A stretch of DNA of 64,000 bases, taken from contig NC_030386.2 in the NCBI RefSeq assembly GCF_001625215.2, positions 37,327,296-37,391,295 of the forward strand, read 5' to 3'. The notes under the pieces were generated by a model that was given only the letters and a program-made list of their open reading frames with translations, was not told the origin of the DNA and did not search any database. Positions 49,261 to 59,489 of this stretch are shown in pieces (position 1 is the first letter of the stretch; each line of letters starts with the position of its first letter). The position numbers were made by a program, and so were the translations under genes. Origin of the DNA: Daucus carota subsp. sativus (taxonomy: Eukaryota > Streptophyta > Magnoliopsida > Apiales > Apiaceae).

Positions 49261-51077
49261 CCCTTACTTTTTCTCTTGAGTATCATTCTTCTTCACCTTT
49301 TCATGGGTAATTTTGGCGACAGTCTCCAGTACAGCCTGCATCAAATGATCAGAAACTCAATTTGAAAAACAAAAACAGCTGCCATAAATAAGAAAGTTCA
49401 GGTTGCAACCATAAATTCTGTATCTGTTATCTTAGCTTCATATTTACTTCCTTCTGTAAGGATATAATTGAAACAGATTTGCTCCAGTCATTTTCTACCT
49501 TAAACTTTATAGCATTCACATGTACTTCCAATTGTTAATACGTGACTGATACAGTTAACAGCTCATTTCTGACAGAGCTGCTTAGCCAAGGAAGTAAGGA
49601 ACATAGCATAAGATCCTCTAGGCGGGTTTCAATATTAGCTCCAGCCATTTTCTACCTCCAGAGAAATGTATAACAATAACATCACTATATTTGCTAGGGG
49701 GGACAAATTAGGTCTTGTCAATTAAATATTTAGTGCAGGTCACTAGGAAGATCGCTTCCTTCTATAGGAAAGCATTGTGTGGGCCAACTTGATTAAATTC
49801 AATTAGTTCTAAATTCATGTGAAGCTGGTATTTACTATTTCATAGCTCTTGAGAATATACAGTGCCATTATTGGTTATTACTCCATTGCAATGTTTTGAG
49901 ATACTAGGTTCTAAATATATCCCTTATTGGAGTTCTGGTATACATCTTCCCAAAATACAGTGATTCAATGCAATAAATAGAGTTGCAGATCCTAGTTGTT
50001 TTCAGGGTAAGGAGAAGCATTCCCTGTTAGGTTTATCACTGCTACATTACTAAAAAATTCATCAAAATGTAAACTGTCGGGCAAAGGGACAAAAATAGAA
50101 ACCGATTGGGAATATACATAATCTAAAAAGTAATGTAAAAAAAAATCTGATGGTTTAGGCCCTGTTATGTTACAAGTACTCGAATACATGCACGTTAACA
50201 GACTAAAAGGGGTTGAAAACCTACTTCTTTGTCGGCAACGCTGCTGTTGAAACTGCTTTTGTCCTTGCCTAGTCAAAAGATAGCCACCATCAATCAAATA
50301 ACACATGGAAAATAGATACATCCGAAGTTCCTCGGTTTCAATGCAAACATATGCAGGATTGATGATTGAACATTAAGTGATAAAATCTAAAGAGCTAGTG
50401 ATACTCTTCGACCTGCTTTCCTGTTAACTATAAATAGGACGTCGGAAAAAGCCCGATTCAGATTTTAGGGAAAAAGCATATACAGTTCAACCTCAATGAC
50501 CAGAGTTATTCATTTATGGAGAGTATTAATTTCTCGCTGTTCTACTGTACTTATAAACCTGATTGTCCTTCTCATTGTATCGTTATTTGGAAATAAAGTT
50601 AACCGAAATACAATTAACCGTGCAACATAATTTAACTAATAACTACACAGTCCTGTGAATCATGATATACAAAATATACAGTACATACATGTATGTCCTT
50701 CTCCCTCTCCTGTCTCAACCTCCGCAATTAAACCCTAACACTTTCTAACTACATAAAATTTTAAACAAATTTAATTAGACAAAACTAACTAAATCTACCA
50801 ATAGTTCAAATTTTACGAGATTAATCAGGCAACAAGAACCCTAACCTTCAGGCTGATCGTTCTCGGAAAATTCTTTTTCAAGAACACGATCGAACATTTT
50901 AGCTATACTAGCGTCACCACTGTCAGGTGCAGACGAATTCACCAAATTACCATAAAATCTCTCTCGAATCTCTTTCTCAGATCTAATACACACCGAGGTT
51001 TGTGCACACAGAACGATCATCATAACAGAGCAAATCCACAGCCTACAGCTCTCTCGTTCAGCGCAAACTCTCGCCAT
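40255..51077 (-). CDS. KEA: K+/H+ efflux antiporter, KEA4/5/6 clade
   Basis: Nineteen exons on the minus strand: 51077-50846, 50268-50225, 49335-49268, 49085-49004, 48904-48843, 48743-48668, 48538-48464, 47140-47069, 46938-46855, 46722-46654, 46566-46489, 46404-46316, 46085-45989, 43005-42952, 42296-42201, 41316-41128, 41047-40970, 40695-40651, 40383-40255. They total 1719 nt and code 572 aa. A signal peptide is followed by REIRERFYGNLVN and SIAKMFDRVLEKEFSENDQPEG. The CPA2 Na+/H+-exchanger domain then carries VIVGYLLAGSLIGPGGLKF, QFGVVFLLFALGLEFS, DCAVGLLFALLPVLGGNSG, LGLSLELGSFVAGVMISTTE and AALFLSSIGMLIHVQFLW. There is no KTN domain, as in KEA4-6, which regulate endomembrane pH and K+. The C-terminus as modelled (SSGETEVGICLSGHDT) reads past a possible donor at GAG|GTTGGT; another terminal exon could exist. 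Exon 12 was extended by two bases to keep frame. Confidence 0.9.
41685..41750. repeat. 33-bp tandem duplication in KEA intron 15
   Basis: The unit beginning AAATCCATTATTTCCC is present twice in direct succession without change. It lies in the intron between exons 15 and 16. Confidence 0.85.
42113..42145. repeat. (TA)n microsatellite in a KEA intron
   Basis: Uninterrupted TA run close to the 3' side of exon 15 (minus-strand sense). Confidence 0.85.
43353..44303. mobile_element. Non-autonomous hAT element in KEA intron 13, with 8-bp target duplication
   Basis: The target duplication GTCGTAAG lies at 43353-43360 and 44296-44303. The element is 43361-44295, 935 bp. Its ends pair as CATGCTTATTAAGTCGAC and, in complement, CATGGTTATTGAGTCGAC (two mismatches in 18). 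Both subterminal zones carry repeated palindromes such as CGACTAGTCG and GTCGACAAGTCG, the likely transposase-binding sites. The 8-bp duplication and CA start are hAT features. The interior is AT-rich plus a GA tract (44060-44170) and codes nothing. Confidence 0.88.
47825..48010. repeat. Dispersed repeat fragment in a KEA intron
   Basis: Begins AGGGCTGTAAATGAGTCGA and continues with GTCGAACATGAACATGAC-type motifs, a widely dispersed plant repeat flavour. A related fragment with CTCGAGCCGAGTCG is at 5230. Family not identified. Confidence 0.35.
49205..49256. repeat. (TA)n microsatellite immediately after KEA exon 3
   Basis: Ends only about 11 bases from the exon-3 donor (49268, minus strand), so length change here could affect splicing context. 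Confidence 0.85.
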
Positions 51078-51707
51078 TGCGCAATTCCAGAGCTATCAAA
51101 CGCGATATTTTCGCAATTGAATCAAATCAAATCAAATCGCAGGATGTGTATGCGTGTATGTGAATCTATTTTCTGCTGTCACGAAAAGCGTTGCGTAGAT
51201 CGAAAGGAGAGGGAAAGGTTTGTTAGCTTTGTCAAATTGTTCAGGCGGGATTTGTAGTGATTATTATTAATAGATTAATTAAATATTTATAAAGGTTACA
51301 TAAATTAATGCAGCTCCTGTGTACATACATTAGATAAACGTTGGGAGCTCCAGAGCATTCATAACTTTACTCTTCTGGGACGTGTTTCAGTTCCACTTAA
51401 ATGACGCCACGCAAGCATACGATGGAACGTAACAACGAAACAAGTACAGAGCTGGACAGCTGGTGTAAAATAATCCTGTGTAATTCGTGTTCCAGAAAAA
51501 GATAAATTGTTTTGATTTTATGCAAACACAAAATTTTGAAGTGAATTATTATAAAATTGACGTGGAATACTTAAAGTATCTCCAGCAGAGTCCTAACGTG
51601 TTTCCTGAATATATAATAAAATATTCAATTTTTAAGGGATTATTACATTTTATTGAATGGGAACTCCAACAACATTCCCTGTTTCTATTCCTGTTATTAT
51701 TATAATA
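51078..51707 (-). promoter_or_regulatory. KEA upstream region
   Basis: About 190 bp of probable leader, then AT-rich DNA up to the Helitron end at 51708. No ORF of note; no specific element is claimed. Confidence 0.35.
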
Positions 51708-51735
51708 CTAGCCTATAACCCGTGCAAAGCACGGG
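51708..51735 (-). other. Helitron 3' terminus (hairpin and CTAG)
   Basis: Reading the minus strand: hairpin CCCGTGC TTT GCACGGG, spacer TTATAGG, then CTAG and host T (complement of the A at 51707). Directly visible; the Helitron reading follows the known CTRR rule. Confidence 0.75.
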
Positions 51736-52563
51736 CGACCAATTTTATTTTTATAATTAGTTATAAGTTTTAAATCATTGTATTAGTATTTTATTATTAA
51801 TGTAATAATTTAGAATGAAAGATCCTATAAATCATATTAAATAAATTGACATGAATGTAAGCAGAAGTGAAGCTTAGAAGTGAAGTTGAATTGAATTGTA
51901 ATGGTCAGGAAACAATTTGCTCATCATTCTTATCATAGTTACTTGTGTGTCATTGATTTTTGTTATGGAAATCCCTCCTACCCATCAAATTGTTAACATT
52001 GAAGACAAAAATGAAAATGTTTGGAATGTATTTTAATATTCTGATAGAATATAGTTTAATATATTATTTTAATTTTTTGTAAGTTGAATAAAGTTTTGAA
52101 CCTTGATATTAAAGAAGAAATCAAAAAGAAATTTTGAAAGTATACTTTATATCCACTTTACAATGCGTGACAGACAGTAGTAAATGATTATTATTTTTTT
52201 CTTAAATCAATTTTCCAATTTTGAAGGTCAAAAAACCGAAAACCATAACCCTGCCATTGAGTTTAATGATGAGCATGTTGAAGGGTGTGAGAACATGATC
52301 AATATCAATCTGAAGGGCTCGAGTGTTCTAGGAAGATGTTATATTGATTTTACGCCAGCACATATTACAGCTACAGGACTTGTTCCAAAATCTGTAAGAT
52401 GAGAAGATATATCCATAGCTGCACAGAAGTATCAAAAGGAAAGAAAAGTGATCATAAGAACTTGAGTTCTACGTGGTGTAGCGCAGTTTTCATTACAACA
52501 TTTTTTGTATGAATCACTCTGTTTAGTATAGAGTATGGTACTGCATATATGGTAATAGGCTGC

Positions 52564-52735
52564 AGGTTTTATGCAATCATCGCTTCAACTTTGGCAACAG
52601 GCTTTGTGGTTGGAGATGAAGGTGGCTGGAAAACCAATTTCGATTACAAAACATGGGCCGCTGGCAAGTGAAGGCAGAAAGTGGTACTCCTGCACCAGCA
52701 CCTGAAGTTTCTGCCGCTACTGGCTTCGGCTAGTG
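52564..52735 (+). pseudogene. Captured phytocyanin (blue copper protein) fragment
   Basis: One reading gives FYAIIASTLATGFVVGDEGG followed by WKTNFDYKTWAAGK, the signal peptide end and start of a plastocyanin-like domain (normally VVGDxxGW...YxxWAxGKxF). It then jumps to AESGTPAPAPEVSAATGFG and a stop, the Pro/Ala tail of such proteins. The whole copper-binding middle is absent, so two distant parts of one gene are joined. Opposite in sense to the Helitron. Just upstream (52184-52402) is an unrecognised 72-codon open stretch. Confidence 0.6.
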
Positions 52736-53062
52736 AAACTTCTCTTGCATAAGCCTTTGAATCTTAAAGCTATAGTAGAGGTAAAATCCAAAAATCCTCT
52801 CACAATATTTTACTACACAATTACAAGTCCCAGAGAGCCAAAACTTATATACTAATGAATGAAATCAAACATAGTTCTGATTGAAATGAAACAACCATAG
52901 CATATAATAACAATAAATCAAAGGATGAGCTGGATATTATTAAATAAACCAATATATAAAACTGGATAACTCCACTAAAACGACTCTTACCAATAACAAT
53001 AATTTTAAGTGTCTAAATCACTTGCATTATAAGTCTTACATAGAAAAGGAGTAAAAATAAAT

Positions 53063-54234
53063 TTAAAATAGATCTAGATAGAAGTCAATGGATGGTGTAA
53101 GATAAGCCGAAAGACATCCCATGAGTAGAGCAACTTTACACTGAAGACATGTAAAATCATCCATCTGATCTGGGTGCACGGGGTATCCATCTGGTGTATA
53201 ATGATTGTCCTCATTTGAAAATTGAGCATTGCAGATAGGGGATCCACTTAAATTGTCGAATATTGTATCCGGATATATGTGTCCGCCGATCTTTTTCAAA
53301 GCCAGTATCATGCCACTAATTTGTGGCCGTGTCGTTGGCGTAGTGATCATTTGGGCTATAGCAGTTACCGCGTGTCTCCTTTTTTTTGGGAAGAAATATA
53401 TATCCATCATGTTTTTGAATAGAGAGGAGAGCATGTGACCTCTGGTAGATAGATCTTGGATAATTTTGTATGATATGTCTAGAATATCATAACAAACGTG
53501 ATTTCTCAGGACCACACTTTTGCATACCCAGTAGAATTCTGCATCGTGATTGCCCAGGCGTTGTGCCATTGTCATAAAGTATGTAAACATGCTTTCATCA
53601 GGTCTGTTTATAACGTGTCCCCAATGATATAATTCATGTATGGGAATTTGTTCCAGTAAAGCTCTAACAGTTGCGTCATTCTGATATTTTATCCAAAAAA
53701 TTAGGAAATTGAAGAAGGGCTTAAACCTTTCAGTTGATGTCTTCATGAGTATAAGAGCAACGGTTCTTAACGGGATGTCATGTATTAAGTCAGTGGCTGA
53801 GTATCGAATAAAGTTCCAATTTTTGCATGTGGCACGCAAGCGAACTCTTTCTTGATAGTTCAGCCTGTCTATTACCAACCTCAATAAGTCTGCTGGGAGA
53901 TGGTTCCAGTACCTGAAATCAGCTTTGCGGGCAGCAATTGTTGTCTCTTTTTTGGCTTTGATGTTTGGAGCATGTGACTTCACTGTTGCAGTAGTTTTTG
54001 TACGATGCAATTGATAATCTCCACTTGTCTGTAATTCATATTGAAAAGTTTTCTTTTGTGAAAGACATCACAGATTAATCTGAAATTATTGATTGGGTAA
54101 ATATAAAAATATTTGTGTAGAGGTCTGACCTTAACATTATAGAGTTGCAGAGCATTAACATTTGACGCATCTTGTTTCATGGTTTCCCGAGATATTCCAG
54201 AGAGTTCATAATTGTCTGACCTTGGACGTTTCAT
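53063..54234 (-). CDS. F-box protein carried inside the Helitron
   Basis: Two exons: 54234-54130 and 54028-53063; 1071 nt, 356 aa, uninterrupted. Start MKRPRSDNYELSGISRETMK; donor AAG|GTCAGA and acceptor TTACAG fit. After a basic stretch (NIKAKKETTIAARKADFR) comes an F-box, YWNHLPADLLRLVIDRLNY then RVRLRATCKNW. The long C-terminal part (PIHELYHWGHVINRPD, AQRLGNHDAEFYWVCKSVVL) recalls the At1g67623/At2g35280-like F-box group, in which helical repeats follow the F-box. A Cys cluster FTCLQCKVALLMGC lies near the end. F-box proteins are SCF substrate adaptors, but the target is unknown. It may be a captured host gene or a gene maintained by the element; its intact frame argues for recent activity or selection. 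Confidence 0.75.
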
Positions 54235-55304
54235 GTTTATGTGTTTGTTTGGAGATCTGTATCAGGAGTTGTTATGTATTTGTGTATTTGTATGCTTGTG
54301 TTTTTTGGTTGATCAGAGTTTACATTGAGTTTATATTGAAATCATGTATTAGATATTTAGTTGGATTAGAATTTTGATCGTTGCATACCACCTGATTCAT
54401 TGTACACTTAGAAGTTCTGTATTTTTAATTTGTTTATAAATATAAATTTTAAAATATTAATATGTTTTCAAATTTAATAATTTATGTTTGTAAGTATATT
54501 CTGAATTTATATTTATAGCTCTTAAGTTTTATTTTTATTTAAGAAGATATGTTTTTGGTTTAGAATGGATGAGCATTACTGTGAATATATTTTGGTAGAA
54601 TTTACATTTTTTTTAAGTATTTGGCTGCAGAGAGCTGAATCTTGCGTGTTTTGGTACTGAAATAGCAATTGAGTTACAGTTCAGTGTTTCAGAAGCATCT
54701 TCAAGGGGAATAATGTTCTTTTATAGTTGGTGCTGCAGTTTGGCCTCACTTCTTGGCATGATAGAGTAGCACTACAAGGATTCCTTGTAGCTCCATGTAA
54801 CTTGAATGTGTCAGAGTCCTAGACCTCGATCGATTCTTCGAAAGAGTTTACAACAGAATTCCATAGCTATCTACCAAACATGATAGTGCTCAAGTGTTAT
54901 TTTCACTGGAGTAGTTGAAATTTTTGTCAGAGGATATAATACAGAGGCTCAGAGAACTGCTCAGAGAATTTTATTTTAAACATGGACGTTATTTGGTGTC
55001 TCATTTGACGTCCTAAATAAAAAAATTTAGGACAAGGATTAAAAAAATTTATATAATTCGTAATTTATTATTTATATTTTAAAGGTTACATCATGTAATT
55101 AATATGTTAACAGTAATTAATTGAATTTTAATTAAATTCTATTAACCAACAGATTATACTTAGATTTTATAATTTATTATGTATTTATAAATATTTTTTA
55201 GTTTATTTGTGTATTATATATTAAATTAAGAAATTAATAGTATTTTTCATTATAAAAGTCAAGTGTTTTTTGATAATAATAATAATTTTACAACGCGCTC
55301 TATA
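54235..55304. other. Helitron interior, no gene seen
   Basis: AT-rich. A segment at 54620-54990 is less AT-rich and could be captured DNA, but no protein or repeat was recognised. Confidence 0.3.
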
Positions 55305-56522
55305 AGACTTTTTTTAAACATCTCACAACTTTCTATCTGTTGGTATCAATAAAAATGATCTACGATTAGCAAGAATCACATATAATGCCAGCTCAATGTG
55401 TATAAACAGATGCAAATATGATTAATGGAAATAAAATTGTAAAGTTAACATTTTGATAAGAGGTGCTTATACATGAGAGTCGCAGAGGAAATATTATATA
55501 AGCAGAAGTGATATTTTTTTTATGGTAGGGGAGCTTAGAAAGCTTCAGAGCCTGCTGCTATGGCAAAACAATATAGTTGGCACAATCCCTTTTGGGCTCG
55601 GAAGCTGCACTCAGCTAACAGTTATTGATATCTCTGAAAATCTTTTGACAGGCAGCATTCCTACAAGGTTTAGAGCCTTATCAGGACTTCAAGAACTTCA
55701 GCTGAGTGTCAATCAGTTATCAGGTATCATACCAACTGAGATCATAAATTGCACAGCTCTTACTCATGTGGAAATTGATAACAATAATATTTCTGGGGAA
55801 ATTCCTTCTCTAATAGGCAAACTAAAGAGCATGACTCTTTTCTTTGCCTGGCAGAATAAGCTAACAGGCAATATTCCAGAGTCATTGTCCGAGTGTGAGA
55901 ATCTCGAAGCTCTTGATCTTTCTTATAACCATCTTTTTGGTCCTATACCAAGACAAATATTTGATCTAAAAAATATTTCCAAACTGTTGCTCATTTCCAA
56001 TGATTTATTGGGTTTTGTACCACCTGAGATTGGAAATTGCTCAAACTTGTACAGGTTTCGGGTAAGTGACAACAGATTGGCAGGTACTATTCCACCTGAA
56101 ATTGGAAATTTGAAAAGTCTCAATTTTCTTGACATGTGTAACAATAGAATTGTTGGTGGAATTCCTGCATCAATATCTGGCTGTAAAAATGTTGAGTTTC
56201 TTGATCTTCATTCCAATGCACTTACTGGTTCTCTACCTGATAGGCTTCCGAAAAGCTTACAACTTCTAGACATCTCAGACAACATGCTTACAGGTCCATT
56301 AGCTCCAAGTCTTGGTTCTTTGACTGAACTAACAAAGCTTAATCTTCGGAAGAATCAACTTTCTGGCAGGATTCCTGCACAGATCCTATACTGCAGTAAG
56401 CTTCAGTTGTTAGATCTTGGAAGCAACGGCTTTTCAGGGGAAATACCCAAAGAATTGGGTCAGATTCAGTCACTTGAGATCTCTCTCAATCTAAAAAGTT
56501 GTGAGATGTTTAAAAAAAGTCT
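55305..56522. repeat. 28-bp perfect inverted repeat bracketing the LRR fragment
   Basis: The left arm at 55305-55332 opens AGACTTTTTTTAAACATC; its exact reverse complement is at 56495-56522 and closes TTTAAAAAAAGTCT. The right arm begins within two or three bases of the end of the LRR homology. The bases outside the arms do not form an obvious target duplication, so it is unclear whether this is a TIR transposon (Pack-TIR type) or a by-product of the capture. Confidence 0.8.
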
Positions 56523-56538
56523 GAGAACATATACTTAA
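55522..56538 (+). pseudogene. Captured LRR receptor-like kinase fragment (RGI/SKM2 type), open reading frame
   Basis: 338 codons stay open; about 322 are LRR. Plant-type repeats of about 24 residues (LxxLxLxxNxLxGxIPxxI) run from GELRKLQSLLLWQNNIVGTI to LLDLGSNGFSGEIPKELGQI and SLEISLNL. Blocks such as LFFAWQNKLTGNIPESLSEC and LHSNALTGSLPDRLPKSLQL are typical of the RGI3/At4g26540 group of LRR-XI receptor kinases, which perceive root meristem peptides. Signal peptide, N-terminal repeats, transmembrane segment and kinase are absent. At its 3' side the LRR homology stops at the inverted-repeat arm and continues as unrelated KSCEMFKKSLRTYT to a stop. Opposite in sense to the Helitron. The intact frame suggests recent capture. 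If transcribed it could yield an LRR-only piece, but no start or signal peptide of its own is evident beyond a chance ATG. Confidence 0.8.
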
Positions 56539-57333
56539 ATGGATTGAAAATGGGATGTCATACATGCTGTTGCGAAACAAAGGCTGCATATACATTCACG
56601 GGAAGTCGGTAAATCAAATTGTTTCACAATATATAGTGTTACAGTTTTTCCTGAATTGTGAAATATATCAGCCTCAGTTCTGATAATTTCTTCCCAGGAC
56701 AACATATGTGGCGTGGCCTCTCATTAACATACATAAGTCTATCTGGTTTGTTTTAAGCAAATGAAGTATACGGAAACACAAAACAAACCATAGTCGTAGA
56801 TAACCTTGTAAAGAAAATGGCAATTCCAATGAAGTAAAAAAAATTAGCAGCTGGGAGTGCAACCATGTTATATAAAAAATCCATTTGAAAGATGCTGATG
56901 AATGAAAACAAAAAGAAAACATATTGCAAAACTGCTAAAACCTAATGGACAAAATTAAACATAGTATTGAGAAGTCGTTTCAGAAACCAACAATTCAAGT
57001 TTCAACCGGATAATCATGAAGAAGAAGCTAAATAACGGATGCACACACCTGAAATATACCTGCAACAGGCCATCAAGTGCTCTGGCATCAAGTGGTTTGT
57101 TAGATATAAGTCGAAGAAGAAAACAATAAAGCATCTATTTATCAGATAATACCAAAGTTAAATTTCATAAAACAATAAAAGGAAGTCTTACAAAAAAGTA
57201 AAAAGAACCGGAATGTTACTAAAAAGCAATTCTCATGAGATATCTTTGTAAAATAAAGAAGGTAATACCCCTAGCCAATTAAAGGCTCTACTGATACTAC
57301 TGTTACCAATAATAATAATAATATTATGCAAGC
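56523..57333. other. Helitron interior between LRR fragment and RPA1-like gene
   Basis: AT-rich, no gene. Probably includes the 3' flank of the RPA1-like gene. Confidence 0.3.
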
Positions 57334-59489
57334 TTAGGTATTTGTACGCTTAAGACTTTTGTTTCCAGGGCTTCCCTTTGTACCTGAATTTGGTGGTGGA
57401 ACCTGACCTCCATTTTTTGCATGTCTCTGAGCATCATGACCTTGTTCTACTTCTAAAGAGCCCTTTGATGTATTTTCTGGAGGAGGTTGTACTTGGTCTG
57501 AATATTTGTCATCATTTGGTTTTTTTCTCTTTTTCTGCAGATGATGTTCAGACGGTTCCGTGCTTTCGTGGTCCAAGTCATGTTCCGAGCTATCTTCACC
57601 GGAATCAATTTTAGAATTGGAAGTTGGTTTGTTGCTTTTCACGTCATCTACCTCCATCACCGTGAAGCCTTCTTTATGCTGAACTGTATTGTATTGATTC
57701 AGTTTGAGCCTAAATATGCAAGTCCTGCCGACCATATTATTTAAAATTGGTGGCATCATTTCTGGTGTTGCGTTCTGTTGCAGGGAAACCAACACATGTA
57801 ATAATTGTAAAGTGTAATGCAATTATATTAAGTCAAGCATTTGTATCATGTTGGAAAGGTGAATACCTGGTCACTGTTGAGTAGATGCTGTGCTGAGACC
57901 TTTATTAGTTTCATTACATGTCTATCAAATATGACAAAGGACGTATCGGCAGTTGAATCCTTGACTGCCAGCGTTACTTTATATATTGGTATTGGTTTTG
58001 TTTTATGAGAACATTTGATGCATTGCCCGAAGTCATTCATTTTTTTCCCACACTTGTTGCAGCCAATATAATACCAGCCTTCGTTCGGAAATAAACCAAT
58101 CACAGTTGCTTCGGAGTAAAATTCAATAAACTGCATAGTAATTTAATAGCAGACAAGGTGTATTATGGAAAAATTAGGTTTCTGTTGTAATCTGCATTAT
58201 AAGTGACTAAATTATGTTGTTTATTTCTTACATTTTTTCCATCCGGGAGTTGTGCCTCAAATAGTTGTGCTATTGTCACAGTTTCAATATTAGCCATATT
58301 TTGTTGCTCCTGGCTCTTCATAGATGGCACAAGTGTTGGGATTATACTATTTTCCAACTTAGTACTCTCACGCAGTGTTGTGACGGCCGAGTGGTCGATA
58401 TTGAAAAAGTATTGTGTTGAACTACTTGACCACAGCACAAATTCCCCTGCAAAGTTGTAAGATCACATTGATTAAGAAAGATTATATGAGTCATGATTAG
58501 TATAAGGTTGAAAATAATTGAATGCATACCTTTCACAAGTCTTGTGGAAGTACCAGTTATGATTACAATGACATTTGCCCGGGTGTACTCATTTTCAAGC
58601 TTTAGGAATTCAAATGCCTGATTCTCCCACAATGTGACCTTTATCTCATCTCTGAATGAAAGAGAGTAATATCCAAGGGTTGAAAAAGTAAAGCATAACT
58701 ATGTAATTTAAAGCAATGCTTATTTTTTGGTAAGAGATTATTGTAATTGTGTAACAGAAGCGCACCTTTTGTCTGCAAGGACAATATCTAATGACTTTTT
58801 TCCGCTTTTGGCAGTTTGTATATGAGTATAATCTTTCAACTTTCCCACGACATCTAAAAAATAATCTCTGTGCATTAGTATTATAGAGAAGTAAATGCTG
58901 GTTGAGTAGTTGGCTATATCAAAGTATGAAAAAAGCTGGTAGTTGTAATGGATGGATAAGTTATTACCTATAAGAGTCACAACATCTCCAAGTCTTGCCT
59001 TGGTTTCTTCGAAAGTCTTCAAATTAAATTGGAACATAGGGATAGCGGGCACATCACCAATTTTCTTGACAGAGGTCTTTCTATGAAAATTGACAGTGTA
59101 CTCTCCCGGCACAGGTCTGTACGTGTCGGGTGCAGCAGCTACATCGTAGTTTGAAATCAAGTATACACTTCCAAGTAGGAGCCTTTTAGAGAACTCTGCT
59201 ATTAAACCAAATTGCAGGGGTCCAGCCTGGACTTGGGTCCCCTGTACAGTTTGTTTGTTGTATTAAAAAGTTTTCGAAGTCAATTTTCTATATTGTTGGG
59301 GAGAAGAAACACACACACATATATGTAATAATCAACAAAGCATACCTCTTCATCAATAATGATATAGGTTTTGGTTGTGGCATGTGTTGCTCCTGGTTTT
59401 CTCCCTTCCCATTCCCTTGAAATCCGAACTTTGATGAAGCCTGTTCCCCTTCCCAGAGTTAAATCTTTCAATAATGTGTATGTCTCCAT
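57334..59489 (-). CDS. RPA1-like single-strand DNA-binding protein of a Helitron
   Basis: Seven exons: 59489-59346, 59241-58968, 58853-58766, 58651-58530, 58446-58232, 58130-57867, 57774-57334; 1548 nt, 515 aa, uninterrupted with agreeing phases. Start METYTLLKDLTLGRG. OB-fold 1 (FIKVRISREWEGRK, TYIIIDEEGTQVQ, VYLISNYDV), OB-fold 2 (DVVGKLKDY, SLDIVLADKRDEIKVTLWE), and OB-fold 3 with a zinc knuckle C-x2-C-x9-C-x2-C in YIGCNKCGKKMNDFGQCIKC. The tail is acidic then Lys-rich (SGEDSSEHDLDHES, KKRKKPNDD). This is the RPA70 DBD-A/B/C arrangement. Helitron RPA1-like proteins are thought to coat the single-stranded transposition intermediate. It is intact although the neighbouring RepHel is dead, so it may have been exapted, may act in trans, or may simply not yet have decayed. 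Confidence 0.85.
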
